From assembly GCA_958366985.1 (NCBI GenBank), contig CATXDC010000016.1, positions 6,341 through 70,340 of the forward strand: a stretch of DNA of 64,000 nt, written 5' to 3'. The stretch's first letter is position 1. Every line of letters starts with the position of its first letter. Shown here piece after piece: positions 8,376-16,290 of this stretch. A model generated the notes under the pieces. That model had not been told where the DNA came from, did not search any database, and saw only the letters and a program-made list of their open reading frames with translations. The stretch comes from an uncultured Oscillospiraceae bacterium (lineage in GTDB: Bacteria > Bacillota > Clostridia > Oscillospirales > Acutalibacteraceae). Both the position numbers and the translations under genes were made by a program.

Positions 8376-9290
8376 ATGGAGTATGTTCTGAAAACAAATG
8401 CTTTGAGTAAAACATATAAGAACTTTAAAGCATTGAATGGACTTACTATGAACGTTCCGAAAGGATCAATCTATGGTTTTGTCGGTAAAAATGGTGCTGG
8501 CAAAACGACTTTAATTCGTTTGATATGTGGGCTTCAGGAGCCTACCTCTGGTGATTATTCTTTATACGGAGTAAAAAATACAGAGAAAACAATCTTGAAA
8601 TCACGCAGGAGAATGGGTGCGGTTGTGGAAACCCCCTCAATCTATATGGATTTAACAGCCGTTGATAACCTGAAAGAACAGTATAGAATTCTCGGCTTGC
8701 CTTCTTATGACGATATTCCAAATCTTCTCAAGTTAGTAGGTCTTGAAAATACAGGGAATAAAAAAGCTAAAAACTTTTCTCTTGGTATGCGGCAACGTTT
8801 GGGAATTGCAATTGCTCTTGCAGGCGACCCGGATTTTTTGGTGCTTGACGAACCTATTAATGGCCTTGACCCTCAAGGAATTATCGAAATGCGTGAGTTG
8901 ATTTTGAAACTAAACCGTGAACATCAAATTACTGTACTGATCTCGAGCCATATTCTTGATGAGCTTTCAAGATTGGCTACACATTATGGATTTATTGACA
9001 AAGGACAAATGGTGAAAGAGATAAGTGCACAAGACCTTGAGAACGCATGCCGCAAATGTGTGCGTATAGAAGTTTCTGACATTAAAGCACTTTCTACCAC
9101 TCTTGATGATATGAAAGTTGAATATAATATCATTTCAGACAATACAGCTGATGTTTTCGCAAAGCTCAGCATTTCCAAGTTGGTTCACGAATTGGAAAAA
9201 GTTAATTGCGAGATTATTTCCATGCATGAGCGTGATGAAAGTCTAGAAAGTTATTATGTTAATCTGGTGGGAGGTGTAACACATGAATAA
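8376..9290 (+). CDS. BcrA/LanF-type ABC transporter ATPase
   Basis: A 304-residue ATPase: Walker A GKNGAGKTT, signature variant FSLGMRQRLG, Walker B with D-loop (FLVLDEPINGLDP) and H-loop SSH, followed by a C-terminal extension of about 90 residues as in bacitracin and lantibiotic protection transporters. ATG 8376 is chosen because AAAGGAGG lies at 8361-8368; longer in-frame starts run back into the regulator gene. The stop overlaps the permease start by 8 bases. It should energise removal of a membrane-bound peptide from the cell surface. Confidence 0.9.
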   Translation: MEYVLKTNALSKTYKNFKALNGLTMNVPKGSIYGFVGKNGAGKTTLIRLICGLQEPTSGDYSLYGVKNTEKTILKSRRRMGAVVETPSIYMDLTAVDNLKEQYRILGLPSYDDIPNLLKLVGLENTGNKKAKNFSLGMRQRLGIAIALAGDPDFLVLDEPINGLDPQGIIEMRELILKLNREHQITVLISSHILDELSRLATHYGFIDKGQMVKEISAQDLENACRKCVRIEVSDIKALSTTLDDMKVEYNIISDNTADVFAKLSISKLVHELEKVNCEIISMHERDESLESYYVNLVGGVTHE

Positions 9291-10116
9291 ACTGTTATCA
9301 GCGAATTTTTCTCGCATTAAAAAAGATAAAATATTCTGGATAGGTATAGCTTTCATGCTGTGTATGGGAATTTTTAGCAATATATTATATTATACACAAA
9401 ACATCCAGTATCCAGAATATCAGATTACCTTAGATAATGGTTTCTTTACTCCTGCAATGTTTATAGGCATAATTGCTTCTGTGTTCTGTAGCTTGTTTGT
9501 CGGCACAGAATACAGCGACGGCACTATTCGAAACAAAATATCAGTAGGTCACTCAAGAACCGTAATTTATCTTTCAAACTTAATAGTATGTATTACTGCA
9601 TGTGTTTTAATGTGCTTGATATTTGCGGTTGTTTATACCACAATAGGATATTTCCATCTCGGTTGGTTTAAGGCAGATCTTAAAACAATTTTTATCTTCC
9701 TTATTGTTATGCTGATGATAGTAGTATCAAATTGTGCAATATTTACCTTTATTTCAATGCTTAGTCAAAATAAGGCGATTTCCGCAGTTGCATGTATTCT
9801 TCTTGCTTTTGGAATGCTTTTTTTAGGAACATATATAAGTACAACGCTTAGCGAACCAAAGACATATGAATCCACATATGTAAACGAAGAGGGACAGATT
9901 GTAACTAGTGAAGCAGAACCAAATCCCAATTATGTAGGCGGGATGAAACGTAAAGTTTATGAATTTATAAATGATTTTCTCCCGGGCGGACAGGCTATTC
10001 AAACAGCGAATCTGTCAGCTAAGCGCCCCGAAATATGTATTTTGTATTCTTCAGTAATACTTTTAGTAACCACCAGTGCAGGAGCTTTAATTTTTAAGAA
10101 AGAAGATTTAAAATAG
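9283..10116 (+). CDS. ABC-2 type permease (lantibiotic immunity type)
   Basis: A 277-residue protein with about six hydrophobic segments: one near residues 17-37, a cluster between 65 and 185, and one at the C-terminus. A hydrophilic loop lies at about 190-240. The N-terminus MNKLLSANFSRIKKDKIFW is typical of LanE/BcrB-like subunits. It overlaps the ATPase gene and lies 10 bp before the kinase, so it belongs to the same operon. With only one permease the transporter is probably a homodimer of this subunit. Confidence 0.85.
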   Translation: MNKLLSANFSRIKKDKIFWIGIAFMLCMGIFSNILYYTQNIQYPEYQITLDNGFFTPAMFIGIIASVFCSLFVGTEYSDGTIRNKISVGHSRTVIYLSNLIVCITACVLMCLIFAVVYTTIGYFHLGWFKADLKTIFIFLIVMLMIVVSNCAIFTFISMLSQNKAISAVACILLAFGMLFLGTYISTTLSEPKTYESTYVNEEGQIVTSEAEPNPNYVGGMKRKVYEFINDFLPGGQAIQTANLSAKRPEICILYSSVILLVTTSAGALIFKKEDLK

Positions 10117-10126
10117 GGGAATTATT

Positions 10127-11020
10127 ATGGAGTTTTGGTTATTAGTCGTTATCGGAATTTTGATTATTATCATCATTATCTTATCAATAAAAATCCTTCT
10201 TATGCGGAAAACTGCACGAGAAATTGAAACTGCATTTTCCGAACGACTAATGACCGATACCAATATACTCATTGATATATCTTCCCAAGATAAAACTATG
10301 CGTAAATTGGCGGAACGCTTAAATATAGAGCTTCGCAAACTTCGAAAGGAAAGACACCGATTTAATCATGGCGATTTAGAACTCAAAGAAGCTGTTACTA
10401 ACATTTCTCACGATTTGCGAACACCTATTACAGCGATAAGCGGATATTTAGATTTGCTTGACAGAGAAGAAAAAAGCGATTCTGTAAATCGTTATATTGA
10501 AATCATAAAAAATCGTATTGAAGCGATGAAACAACTGACAGAGGAGTTGTTTCAATATTCCATTGTTATCTCTGCCGAGTACGATTTACCAATGGATAGT
10601 TTATCAATCAACAATGTGCTAGAAGAAAGCATTTTAGAGTTCTACGGAGTTTTACAACAGAAAAAGATAACTCCTAATATTTGTATTACAGAAAATAAAA
10701 TAGTTAGGAAAGTTAACCGTATAGCTTTGTCCCGTATTTTCTCAAATCTTATAAGCAACGCAATTAAATACAGCGATGGTGACTTGGAAATATGTTTAAC
10801 GGATACGGGTAAAATAATTTTTTCTAATTCTGTTTCTGACTTAACTGATATGGAAGTAGAAAGACTTTTTGACCGTTTCTACACGGTTGAAAATGCACGG
10901 AAATCGACAGGACTCGGATTGTCTATTTCAAGGATATTGATTGATAAAATGAATGGCGAAATATCTGCCCAATACAAAAACGGCAGATTGAGTATTTGTG
11001 TTCAGCTTCCTGAAAACTAA
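10127..11020 (+). CDS. Sensor histidine kinase of the lantibiotic module
   Basis: A 297-residue kinase with a single N-terminal membrane segment (about 4-24), H-box SHDLRTPITAI, N-box NLISNAIKYS and G2 GLGLSIS. The usual DxGxG G1 box is replaced by FSNSVSD, a variant I associate with kinases of lantibiotic/BcrR-like transporter modules. No extracellular sensory domain exists, so sensing probably occurs in the membrane or via the transporter. It is the last gene of the module; the fourth KTR cassette begins 22 bp later. Confidence 0.86.
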   Translation: MEFWLLVVIGILIIIIIILSIKILLMRKTAREIETAFSERLMTDTNILIDISSQDKTMRKLAERLNIELRKLRKERHRFNHGDLELKEAVTNISHDLRTPITAISGYLDLLDREEKSDSVNRYIEIIKNRIEAMKQLTEELFQYSIVISAEYDLPMDSLSINNVLEESILEFYGVLQQKKITPNICITENKIVRKVNRIALSRIFSNLISNAIKYSDGDLEICLTDTGKIIFSNSVSDLTDMEVERLFDRFYTVENARKSTGLGLSISRILIDKMNGEISAQYKNGRLSICVQLPEN

Positions 11021-11041
11021 AATGAATTGAGAGGGGAGAAT

Positions 11042-11253
11042 TTGATAGCTGCAGAATGGATATTATGTCCTGTTTGCGGTAAAGGTTACAGATACGGGGA
11101 GATACCGAGTTAAAAAACTTTCCTCGCTACTGCCCGAAATGCAAGCAGGAAACCTTGATGAATGCAAGGGAATTACATATAACCGTCATCAAAGAGCCAG
11201 ACGCAAAGACGCAGAGCCGACGATTTGTGAGTCAACTCACAGATCGTCGGCTC
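11042..11253 (+). pseudogene. Degenerate Cys-rich KTR cassette, copy 4
   Basis: Starting from TTG 11042 behind GAGAGGGGAGA, the frame reads MIAAEWILCPVCGK. A deletion of about 4 bases at 11083 then shifts it to a stop. The remainder (YCPKCKQET, ITVIKEPDAKTQSR) survives in another frame. The ancestral stop TGA has become CGA inside the hairpin arm, with a matching change in the other arm. Confidence 0.8.
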
Positions 11254-11257
11254 TTTT
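11214..11257 (+). terminator. KTR cassette hairpin, copy 4 (compensatory change)
   Basis: Arms GAGCCGACGA and TCGTCGGCTC pair perfectly and enclose TGTGAG/CTCACA; the tail is TTTTTAATT. Relative to the other copies both arms changed together (ATGA to ACGA, TCAT to TCGT), which supports selection on the structure. Confidence 0.8.
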
Positions 11258-11490
11258 TAATTATTTATCATATCGGCTTAAATTTAAAGTCAAAGATATT
11301 GCTTCTTTTGTCCACAAGCTCACCACCTATTCTCTGAATATCTTGATTTTGTATTTTATGATATGATTTCTTAAACAACTATGTTAAATATCTTATAATA
11401 GGATACTTAATACCCTAATATAAGATATTTTACTTTGGTAGCATAGAGTAGCATTGTTGATTCAAGCATAAAGTTGTGATACACTAAAGA
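11254..11490 (+). repeat. Downstream extension of KTR copy 4, homologous to 7200-7440
   Basis: Noncoding sequence after the hairpin aligns with the stretch after KTR copy 3, up to and including the promoter of the next module. Confidence 0.75.
11386..11485 (+). promoter_or_regulatory. Inverted repeat plus promoter of the acetyltransferase module
   Basis: A perfect inverted repeat, AAATATCTTAT (11386-11396) and ATAAGATATTT (11420-11430), lies 26 bp upstream of -35 TTGATT (11457-11462), with a 17-bp spacer and -10 TACACT (11480-11485). The position matches the inverted repeat and promoter after KTR copy 3, though the arm sequence differs. Confidence 0.7.
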
Positions 11491-11522
11491 AAAATGGTGA
11501 AAACACTTGGTGGTGAGAATAT

Positions 11523-11582
11523 ATGTGTACGAATAAGAAAAGGAAAAACGATGCTTTGCTCCTTGCAAAGCCAGTAAATTAA
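11523..11582 (+). CDS. Leader peptide, 19 codons
   Basis: ATG 11523 behind GGTGGTGAGA encodes a 19-residue peptide beginning MCTNKKRKND and ending AKPVN, stop TAA at 11580-11582. It lies in the 5' leader between the promoter (11457-11485) and the next gene (11669), and its last codons overlap sequences able to form two alternative hairpins. This is the layout of ribosome-stalling attenuators of antibiotic resistance genes. The role is inferred. Confidence 0.6.
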   Translation: MCTNKKRKNDALLLAKPVN

Positions 11583-11635
11583 GCGACATTTGCAAGGAGT
11601 ATTATATAGTCGCTAAGTGAATAATCTGGCTTTGC
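11559..11635 (+). promoter_or_regulatory. Candidate attenuator with mutually exclusive stems
   Basis: Stem A pairs CTCCTTGCAAA (11559-11569) with TTTGCAAGGAG (11589-11599), 11 bp perfect. Stem B pairs GCAAAGCCAG (11565-11574) with CTGGCTTTGC (11626-11635), 10 bp perfect. They share 11565-11569 and cannot coexist. A third stem, AGCGAC (11582-11587) with GTCGCT (11609-11614), fits only with B. The overlap with the leader peptide implies translation-dependent switching. Confidence 0.7.
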
Positions 11636-11668
11636 TGCTTGACTTTATCAATCAAGGAGGAAGCCTGT

Positions 11669-11932
11669 ATGAAATATATTAATGCAAATGCAATTCTCCC
11701 TGATATGTTGGTCGAGGAACTGCAAAAGTATGTTCAAGCAGGATATATCTATATCCCTGCTAAAGACGAACAGCATAAGTCTTGGGGTGAATTGTCTGGG
11801 TATCGAAAGAAACTTGAAAAACGCAACGCAAGTATTGTTATGGAGTATCAAAATGGTGTTTCTATGGCGGAGCTTGCTGACCGATATTTTCTTTCGGTAT
11901 CCGCTATACGAAAAATTATATATAAGAAATAA
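11669..11932 (+). CDS. CD3324-like small HTH protein
   Basis: An 87-residue protein starting at ATG 11669 behind AAGGAGG (11654-11660). The C-terminal third (NGVSMAELADRYFLSVSAIR) is a helix-turn-helix of the resolvase/Mor type; the N-terminal part (MKYINANAILPDMLVEELQK) matches the CD3324 family, small proteins of unknown function often beside resistance or efflux genes in Clostridia. It follows the attenuator leader and is closed by its own terminator, so it may be regulated separately from the acetyltransferase. Confidence 0.8.
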   Translation: MKYINANAILPDMLVEELQKYVQAGYIYIPAKDEQHKSWGELSGYRKKLEKRNASIVMEYQNGVSMAELADRYFLSVSAIRKIIYKK

Positions 11933-11937
11933 TTTTG

Positions 11938-11969
11938 AGAGAGCTGCTGAATAAGTAGCTCTCTTTTTA
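11938..11969 (+). terminator. Rho-independent terminator after the CD3324-like gene
   Basis: AGAGAGCT (11938-11945) pairs with AGCTCTCT (11957-11964), followed by TTTTT. Confidence 0.8.
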
Positions 11970-12057
11970 TACTAAATGAAGCTGTATTGTTTAGTGAATT
12001 GAATAGCGCTCTGGAGATTGATAAAATTGTAATGTATAGAACGAGGAGGAGTGCAAA

Positions 12058-12690
12058 ATGCCTATTTCAAATAAGATTTATCCAAGAACAGGAGATACAC
12101 AAACCGTGTACTTAAAAAATGTGATTACAAATCCCAACATAGAAATTGGGGATTACACAATGTATAACGATTTTGTTAATGACCCAAAAGACTTTGAGCA
12201 AAACAATGTTTTGTATCATTACCCGATAAATCATGATAAGTTGATTATCGGAAAATTTTGCTCCATTGCTTGCGGTGTTAAGTTTCTGTTTAACAGTGCA
12301 AACCATTCTATGTCGTCACTTTCAACGTATCCATTTCCTTTGTTTTTTGAAGAATGGGGACTTGATAAAAAAGACGTTACTAAGTCGTGGGACAATAAAG
12401 GTGATATTATTATTGGCAATGATGTTTGGATAGGATACGAAGCTGTTATTTTTGCAGGCGTTACGATTGGCGATGGAGCGATTATTGGTACTCGTGCTGT
12501 AGTTACTAAAGATGTTCCGCCTTATACTGTTGTTGGCGGCGTCCCTGCAAAGCCGATAAAAAAACGCTTTGATGACAAAACAATAGATATATTGCTTGAT
12601 GTTCAATGGTGGAATTGGTCAGATGAAAAGATTGCTCAAAACCTCGATGCTATTCAATTAGGCTGTGTCGAACGTATTATGGAGGTTTAG
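12058..12690 (+). CDS. Vat/CatB-family acetyltransferase (streptogramin A type)
   Basis: A 210-residue left-handed beta-helix acetyltransferase. Hexapeptide repeats run through about residues 117-155 (IIIGNDVWIGYEAVIFAGVT), with active-site candidate His83 in SANHSMSS, and the typical WWNW near the C-terminus. Length and motifs match the Vat (streptogramin A) and CatB (chloramphenicol) xenobiotic acetyltransferases; the N-terminal segment resembles Vat more. It transfers acetyl from acetyl-CoA to a drug hydroxyl in the cytoplasm. It starts behind GAGGAGGAG and is followed after 2 bp by an Ntn hydrolase. Drug specificity is not determinable here. Confidence 0.87.
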   Translation: MPISNKIYPRTGDTQTVYLKNVITNPNIEIGDYTMYNDFVNDPKDFEQNNVLYHYPINHDKLIIGKFCSIACGVKFLFNSANHSMSSLSTYPFPLFFEEWGLDKKDVTKSWDNKGDIIIGNDVWIGYEAVIFAGVTIGDGAIIGTRAVVTKDVPPYTVVGGVPAKPIKKRFDDKTIDILLDVQWWNWSDEKIAQNLDAIQLGCVERIMEV

Positions 12691-12692
12691 TT

Positions 12693-13445
12693 ATGTGTAC
12701 GAGATTTGTTTATAATGGAAACGATACTATCGTTGGATTTAACTTTGACATCGACCTTTCCGTTTGGACTCATAAGGTTATCGAAGAAAAAAACAGATTT
12801 TATATTGGTATAAAAATGCCTGATGGTAATTATCATTCTTTTCACGGAGTGAATAAAAACGGTAATGTCGGTACCCTTCTTTATGTAAATGGAAATGAAA
12901 AAGGAAAATATAGTAATACCTCAAAGTGTCACACTATTTCAGATTTGACAGAAAGTTTTATTAAAGGTGTAATTACTCTTGATGACGCATTAAATATCGT
13001 ACAAAATAACAGGATTGTATATGCTCCAGATGCTACTATGCAGGCTATGTTATCAGATAAAAATGGGCGTGTACTGATAATAGAGCCTGGCTTGGGTTTC
13101 AGATTGGAGCACGCCAAATATTCGCTCATAACCAACTATTCCGTATTAAGTCCAGAAATAACAAAGCCTTATATTGTATCTGGCGATGATAGATTTGAAA
13201 GAGCCGACGAACTTCTTAAAAGTTGTAATGATAGTTTTTCCGTTGGTGAAGCATTTCAGATATTAAAATCTGTAAAACAAGAGGGGTTATGGGCGACAAG
13301 AGTTTCTTTTGTATATTCGGTTAACGAAAATAAGGTATACTATGTTCAAAACAATGATTTTGAGCATATTTCAAAACACCAATTTATTAATAGCCAAGAT
13401 TTTGCTCTAAGTTCAAAGAAAAAAGCTAAAGACCAAGAAGGATAG
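12693..13445 (+). CDS. Linear amide C-N hydrolase (choloylglycine hydrolase/penicillin acylase family)
   Basis: A 250-residue Ntn-hydrolase. The start MCTRF places Cys2 as the N-terminal nucleophile after Met removal. The following strand GFNFDIDL carries the conserved Asp, and an Asn in LITNYSVLS is placed as in the conglutinin/penicillin V acylase fold. These enzymes cleave linear amide bonds in bile salts, penicillins or acyl-homoserine lactones. It is tightly spaced behind the acetyltransferase, suggesting that both modify the same class of xenobiotic. No signal peptide is visible, so it acts in the cytoplasm. Confidence 0.8.
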   Translation: MCTRFVYNGNDTIVGFNFDIDLSVWTHKVIEEKNRFYIGIKMPDGNYHSFHGVNKNGNVGTLLYVNGNEKGKYSNTSKCHTISDLTESFIKGVITLDDALNIVQNNRIVYAPDATMQAMLSDKNGRVLIIEPGLGFRLEHAKYSLITNYSVLSPEITKPYIVSGDDRFERADELLKSCNDSFSVGEAFQILKSVKQEGLWATRVSFVYSVNENKVYYVQNNDFEHISKHQFINSQDFALSSKKKAKDQEG

Positions 13446-13446
13446 T

Positions 13447-13664
13447 ATGAAAAAAGAAAAGGATACTTTGCTCTGTTTGTGGTAATAAAACCCGTGACAG
13501 ACTCAGAGTGGATAAAGTTTTGAAAAAATATTTCCTCTGCTGTCTGAAATACAAACAGGAAAGTTTGATTGATGTAAAGGAACTACACATAACCGTCATC
13601 AAAGAACCAGATGCACAGACGCAGAGCCGATGAACTTGTGAGGTAACTCACAGCTCATCGGCAC
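13447..13664 (+). pseudogene. Degenerate Cys-rich KTR cassette, copy 5
   Basis: The most divergent copy. The KTR frame (RILCSVCGNKTRDRLR, then FLCCLKYKQES and ITVIKEPDAQTQSR) is open from 13451 to the stop but has no start codon: the only ATG (13447) is in another frame, implying an indel after it. One knuckle Cys of the second pair is also lost (CPKC became CLKY). The hairpin is intact. Confidence 0.78.
13624..13664 (+). terminator. KTR cassette hairpin, copy 5
   Basis: Outer arms GAGCCGATGA and TCATCGGCAC with inner TGTGAG/CTCACA; the tail (TTTGAAATTT) is poorer in T than in the other copies. Confidence 0.65.
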
Positions 13665-13795
13665 TTTGAAATTTAAAATATATACTTTACTGCTATGTCT
13701 GCAAATAATTGCTATGATGTTTGCTTGTCATCGATAGAATTGAAAGTTCATATGGTCGTTATTGAAATTAGTCATCCCAGATATTATAATAAAAC

Positions 13796-13824
13796 TTGAC
13801 ATAAGATGTCAGGGTTTATATGTT
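13796..13824 (+). promoter_or_regulatory. Promoter and palindromic operator of the YafY-type regulator
   Basis: -35 TTGACA (13796-13801), 17-bp spacer, -10 TATGTT (13819-13824). A perfect dyad, TGACAT-AAG-ATGTCA (13797-13811), overlaps the -35. A matching site lies before the ClbS-like gene. Confidence 0.8.
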
Positions 13825-13851
13825 ATTTTATCTATAACGGAGGATGATTAA

Positions 13852-14742
13852 ATGCAGGAAAGCAGACTATTCAGAATTGTCTACTATTTGCTTGATAAAG
13901 GACGAGCGACTGCTCCTGAATTAGCAGAACATTTTGAAGTATCTGTTAGAACAATATATCGAGATATAGATACATTAAGTGGAGCTGGTATACCCATATA
14001 TGCGGAAACAGGCAGAAATGGCGGCATTTACTTGATGAAGGGGTTTGTTTTAGATAAAGCTGTGCTATCCGATGAAGAAAAACAAGAAATTCTTTTAGCA
14101 ATGCAAAGCCTGAGCATTGCTCAAAACAATGATGAAATAATAAGAAAACTCTCTGCAATATTTAATCTCAATACAGATAATTGGCTTGAAATTGATTTTT
14201 CAAGATGGGGTACGCCGCATAGTGATAACAAAAAATTTGAGCAATTAAAATCTGCTGTTATCCATCAAAAATGCGTTAAAATTGCTTATGCAAGCTCTTA
14301 TGAGGAAATTACGGAAAGAATTATACAACCGCTAAAACTTCTGTATAAGTCTATGTCGTGGTATTTGAAAGCATATTGTACGCTGAAACAAGATTATAGG
14401 ATTTTCAAGTTGACTCGAATTATGAATATAGAAGTTTTATCTGAAGTTTTTTCTAATAAGGAGTTTCCTGAATTAGAGATGACTTCAAAGCCAGTCTATA
14501 AAAAAATCGTATTAAGATTTCCAAAGGAAGTTGCTTACAGAGTTTATGATGAGTTTGATATAACACAAGTCGAAATACAAACAAATGGAGATTTAATTGT
14601 TTCGACTCAAATGCCTGAAGATGCTTGGCTGATTGGGTACTTGTTAACTTTTGGAACACAAGTTGATATTATCGAACCAATGTACTTAAAAGATGTCTTA
14701 GCAGAACAGGCAAAAAAAATATATGAAAAAAATAAACCTTGA
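13852..14742 (+). CDS. YafY-type transcriptional regulator (HTH_11 + WYL)
   Basis: A 296-residue protein with an N-terminal winged helix (ATAPELAEHFEVSVRTIYRD, residues 20-39, then the YRDIDTLSGAGIPI pattern of DeoR/YafY regulators) and a C-terminal WYL-type ligand-sensing region from about 140, where WYLKAYC occurs. WYL regulators respond to nucleic-acid or other ligands, often under DNA damage or phage stress. It probably represses its own promoter and that of the next gene through the shared palindrome. It starts at ATG 13852 behind CGGAGGATG. Confidence 0.87.
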   Translation: MQESRLFRIVYYLLDKGRATAPELAEHFEVSVRTIYRDIDTLSGAGIPIYAETGRNGGIYLMKGFVLDKAVLSDEEKQEILLAMQSLSIAQNNDEIIRKLSAIFNLNTDNWLEIDFSRWGTPHSDNKKFEQLKSAVIHQKCVKIAYASSYEEITERIIQPLKLLYKSMSWYLKAYCTLKQDYRIFKLTRIMNIEVLSEVFSNKEFPELEMTSKPVYKKIVLRFPKEVAYRVYDEFDITQVEIQTNGDLIVSTQMPEDAWLIGYLLTFGTQVDIIEPMYLKDVLAEQAKKIYEKNKP

Positions 14743-14770
14743 CACAAGGTGTCAACATTATTGTGATACT
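14739..14770 (+). promoter_or_regulatory. Second TGACA-type operator with -35, before the ClbS-like gene
   Basis: A perfect dyad, TGACAC-AAG-GTGTCA (14740-14754), overlaps -35 TTGACA (14739-14744) and begins inside the stop codon region of the regulator gene. Compared with 13797-13811 both arms changed together. The -10 is weak; GATACT at 14765-14770 and TGTGAT at 14762 are candidates. Confidence 0.75.
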
Positions 14771-14810
14771 CTTATGATAGACTATTGTTATTTGGAGGAA
14801 AGAAAAGATT

Positions 14811-15353
14811 ATGGGTAGACCATCATCAAAAATAGATTTAATAAACGCAGCAACAGCAAACTACGAAAAAATGAATACCTTGATTTCAGGATTAACAGAG
14901 AATGAATTATCGACACCTTTTGATTTTTCCAACGATGTAAAGAAAAAAGAAGCGCATTGGAAAAGAGATAAAAATTTAAGAGATATTTTAATTCATCTTT
15001 ATGAATGGCATCAGTTATTACTTAATTGGGTGCAATCAAATAGAGGGGGTAATAATACTACCTTTATTCCTGCACCATATAATTGGAAAACCTATGGTGA
15101 AATGAATGTTGAGTTTTGGAATAAACATCAAAAAACAACTTTGGAAGAAGCAAAAAGTATGCTTCAAAAATCACACAGCGAAGTTATGCAGCTAATGGAA
15201 CACTTTTCAAATGAAGAACTGTTTTCTAAAGGCGTATATAAATGGGGTGGCGGAAGTACTTTGGGGTCATATTTTATTAGTGTTACAGCAAGTCATTATG
15301 ACTGGGCTATGAAAAAACTAAAAGCACACAGGAAAAATTGTACTGCTAAATAG
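14811..15353 (+). CDS. ClbS/DfsB-family four-helix-bundle protein
   Basis: A 180-residue DinB-superfamily protein with the diagnostic N-terminus MGRPSSK and the motifs EAHWKRDKNLRDILIHLYEW, PYNWKTYGEMNVEFW and SHYDWAMKKLKAH. ClbS is the colibactin self-resistance protein, a cyclopropane hydrolase that inactivates the genotoxin's warhead; other members protect against stress or alkylating compounds. Here the gene is under the YafY-type operator and precedes an SPL-like radical SAM gene and a GyrI-like gene. Activity on colibactin is inference only. It starts at ATG 14811 behind TTTGGAGGAA. Confidence 0.85.
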   Translation: MGRPSSKIDLINAATANYEKMNTLISGLTENELSTPFDFSNDVKKKEAHWKRDKNLRDILIHLYEWHQLLLNWVQSNRGGNNTTFIPAPYNWKTYGEMNVEFWNKHQKTTLEEAKSMLQKSHSEVMQLMEHFSNEELFSKGVYKWGGGSTLGSYFISVTASHYDWAMKKLKAHRKNCTAK

Positions 15354-15375
15354 CGAATTGGAAAGGAACAATAAT

Positions 15376-16260
15376 ATGCACTATGTGACCGCAAAAGGTA
15401 TCTTGTCAGCAAAAAATGGAATGAATTTATATCGTGGTTGCTCTCACGGGTGCATCTATTGTGACTCCAGAAGTAACTGTTACCATATGGAACACGATTT
15501 TGAGGATATTGAAATTAAAGAGAATGCTATTCCTCTCTTAGAAAATGCTCTTAAACGAAAACGGAAAAAATGTATGATAGGGACAGGCTCTATGACCGAC
15601 CCTTACATTCCATTAGAATTGGAAATCGGATATGTTAGAAAGGCGCTTTCGTTAATATATGAATATGGTTGCGGTTTTACAGTAATAACCAAGTCAAACC
15701 GTATAATGCGTGATATAGACCTGTTAAAGAAGATAAATGAAAAAACAAAGTGTGTCGTTCAAATGACCCTAACGACCTATGATGAAGAAGTATGTAGAAA
15801 AATTGAGCCAAATGTCAGCACAACAGCCGAACGCTTTGAAGTTTTGAAACAGATGCGAGATGCAGGAATACCTACTGTTGTGTGGATGACTCCAATTTTG
15901 CCATTTATCAATGATACGGAAGAAAACATCTCTGGCATTTTGGATATGTGTATTGAAGCAAAGGTATATGGCATTATTTGTTTTGGAATGGGTCTGACAC
16001 TTCGTGAAGGGAACAGAGAATACTTTTATAAACAATTAGACCGTTTATACCCACGATTAAAGGAAAAATACATTGAACGATACGGAAATCAATATATAAT
16101 TGCCAGTCCGAACAATACAAATTTAATGCACTTGTTTCATAAAAAGTGCGAACAGTATGGAATAGTCCATAACAACGAGCAGATTTTTAACTATTTGCGT
16201 ACTTTTGAGGAGAAAGATATAGGTAAGCAACTTAGCCTTTGGGATTTGGAAACGAGATAA
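15376..16260 (+). CDS. SPL-like radical SAM protein
   Basis: A 294-residue protein with a radical-SAM cluster motif, CSHGCIYC (C22, C26, C29: C-x3-C-x2-C), right after LYRGC, and the GTGSMTDPYIPLE block of the spore-photoproduct-lyase-like (Rv2578c-type) radical SAM family. It binds a 4Fe-4S cluster and cleaves S-adenosylmethionine; the substrate of this branch is unknown, and true SPL repairs UV lesions in spore DNA. ATG 15376 is chosen behind GAAAGGA rather than the upstream TTG 15358. It lies 22 bp after the ClbS-like gene. Confidence 0.82.
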   Translation: MHYVTAKGILSAKNGMNLYRGCSHGCIYCDSRSNCYHMEHDFEDIEIKENAIPLLENALKRKRKKCMIGTGSMTDPYIPLELEIGYVRKALSLIYEYGCGFTVITKSNRIMRDIDLLKKINEKTKCVVQMTLTTYDEEVCRKIEPNVSTTAERFEVLKQMRDAGIPTVVWMTPILPFINDTEENISGILDMCIEAKVYGIICFGMGLTLREGNREYFYKQLDRLYPRLKEKYIERYGNQYIIASPNNTNLMHLFHKKCEQYGIVHNNEQIFNYLRTFEEKDIGKQLSLWDLETR

Positions 16261-16290
16261 ATATATTTTTGAGAAAGTGAGGTTAAATAG

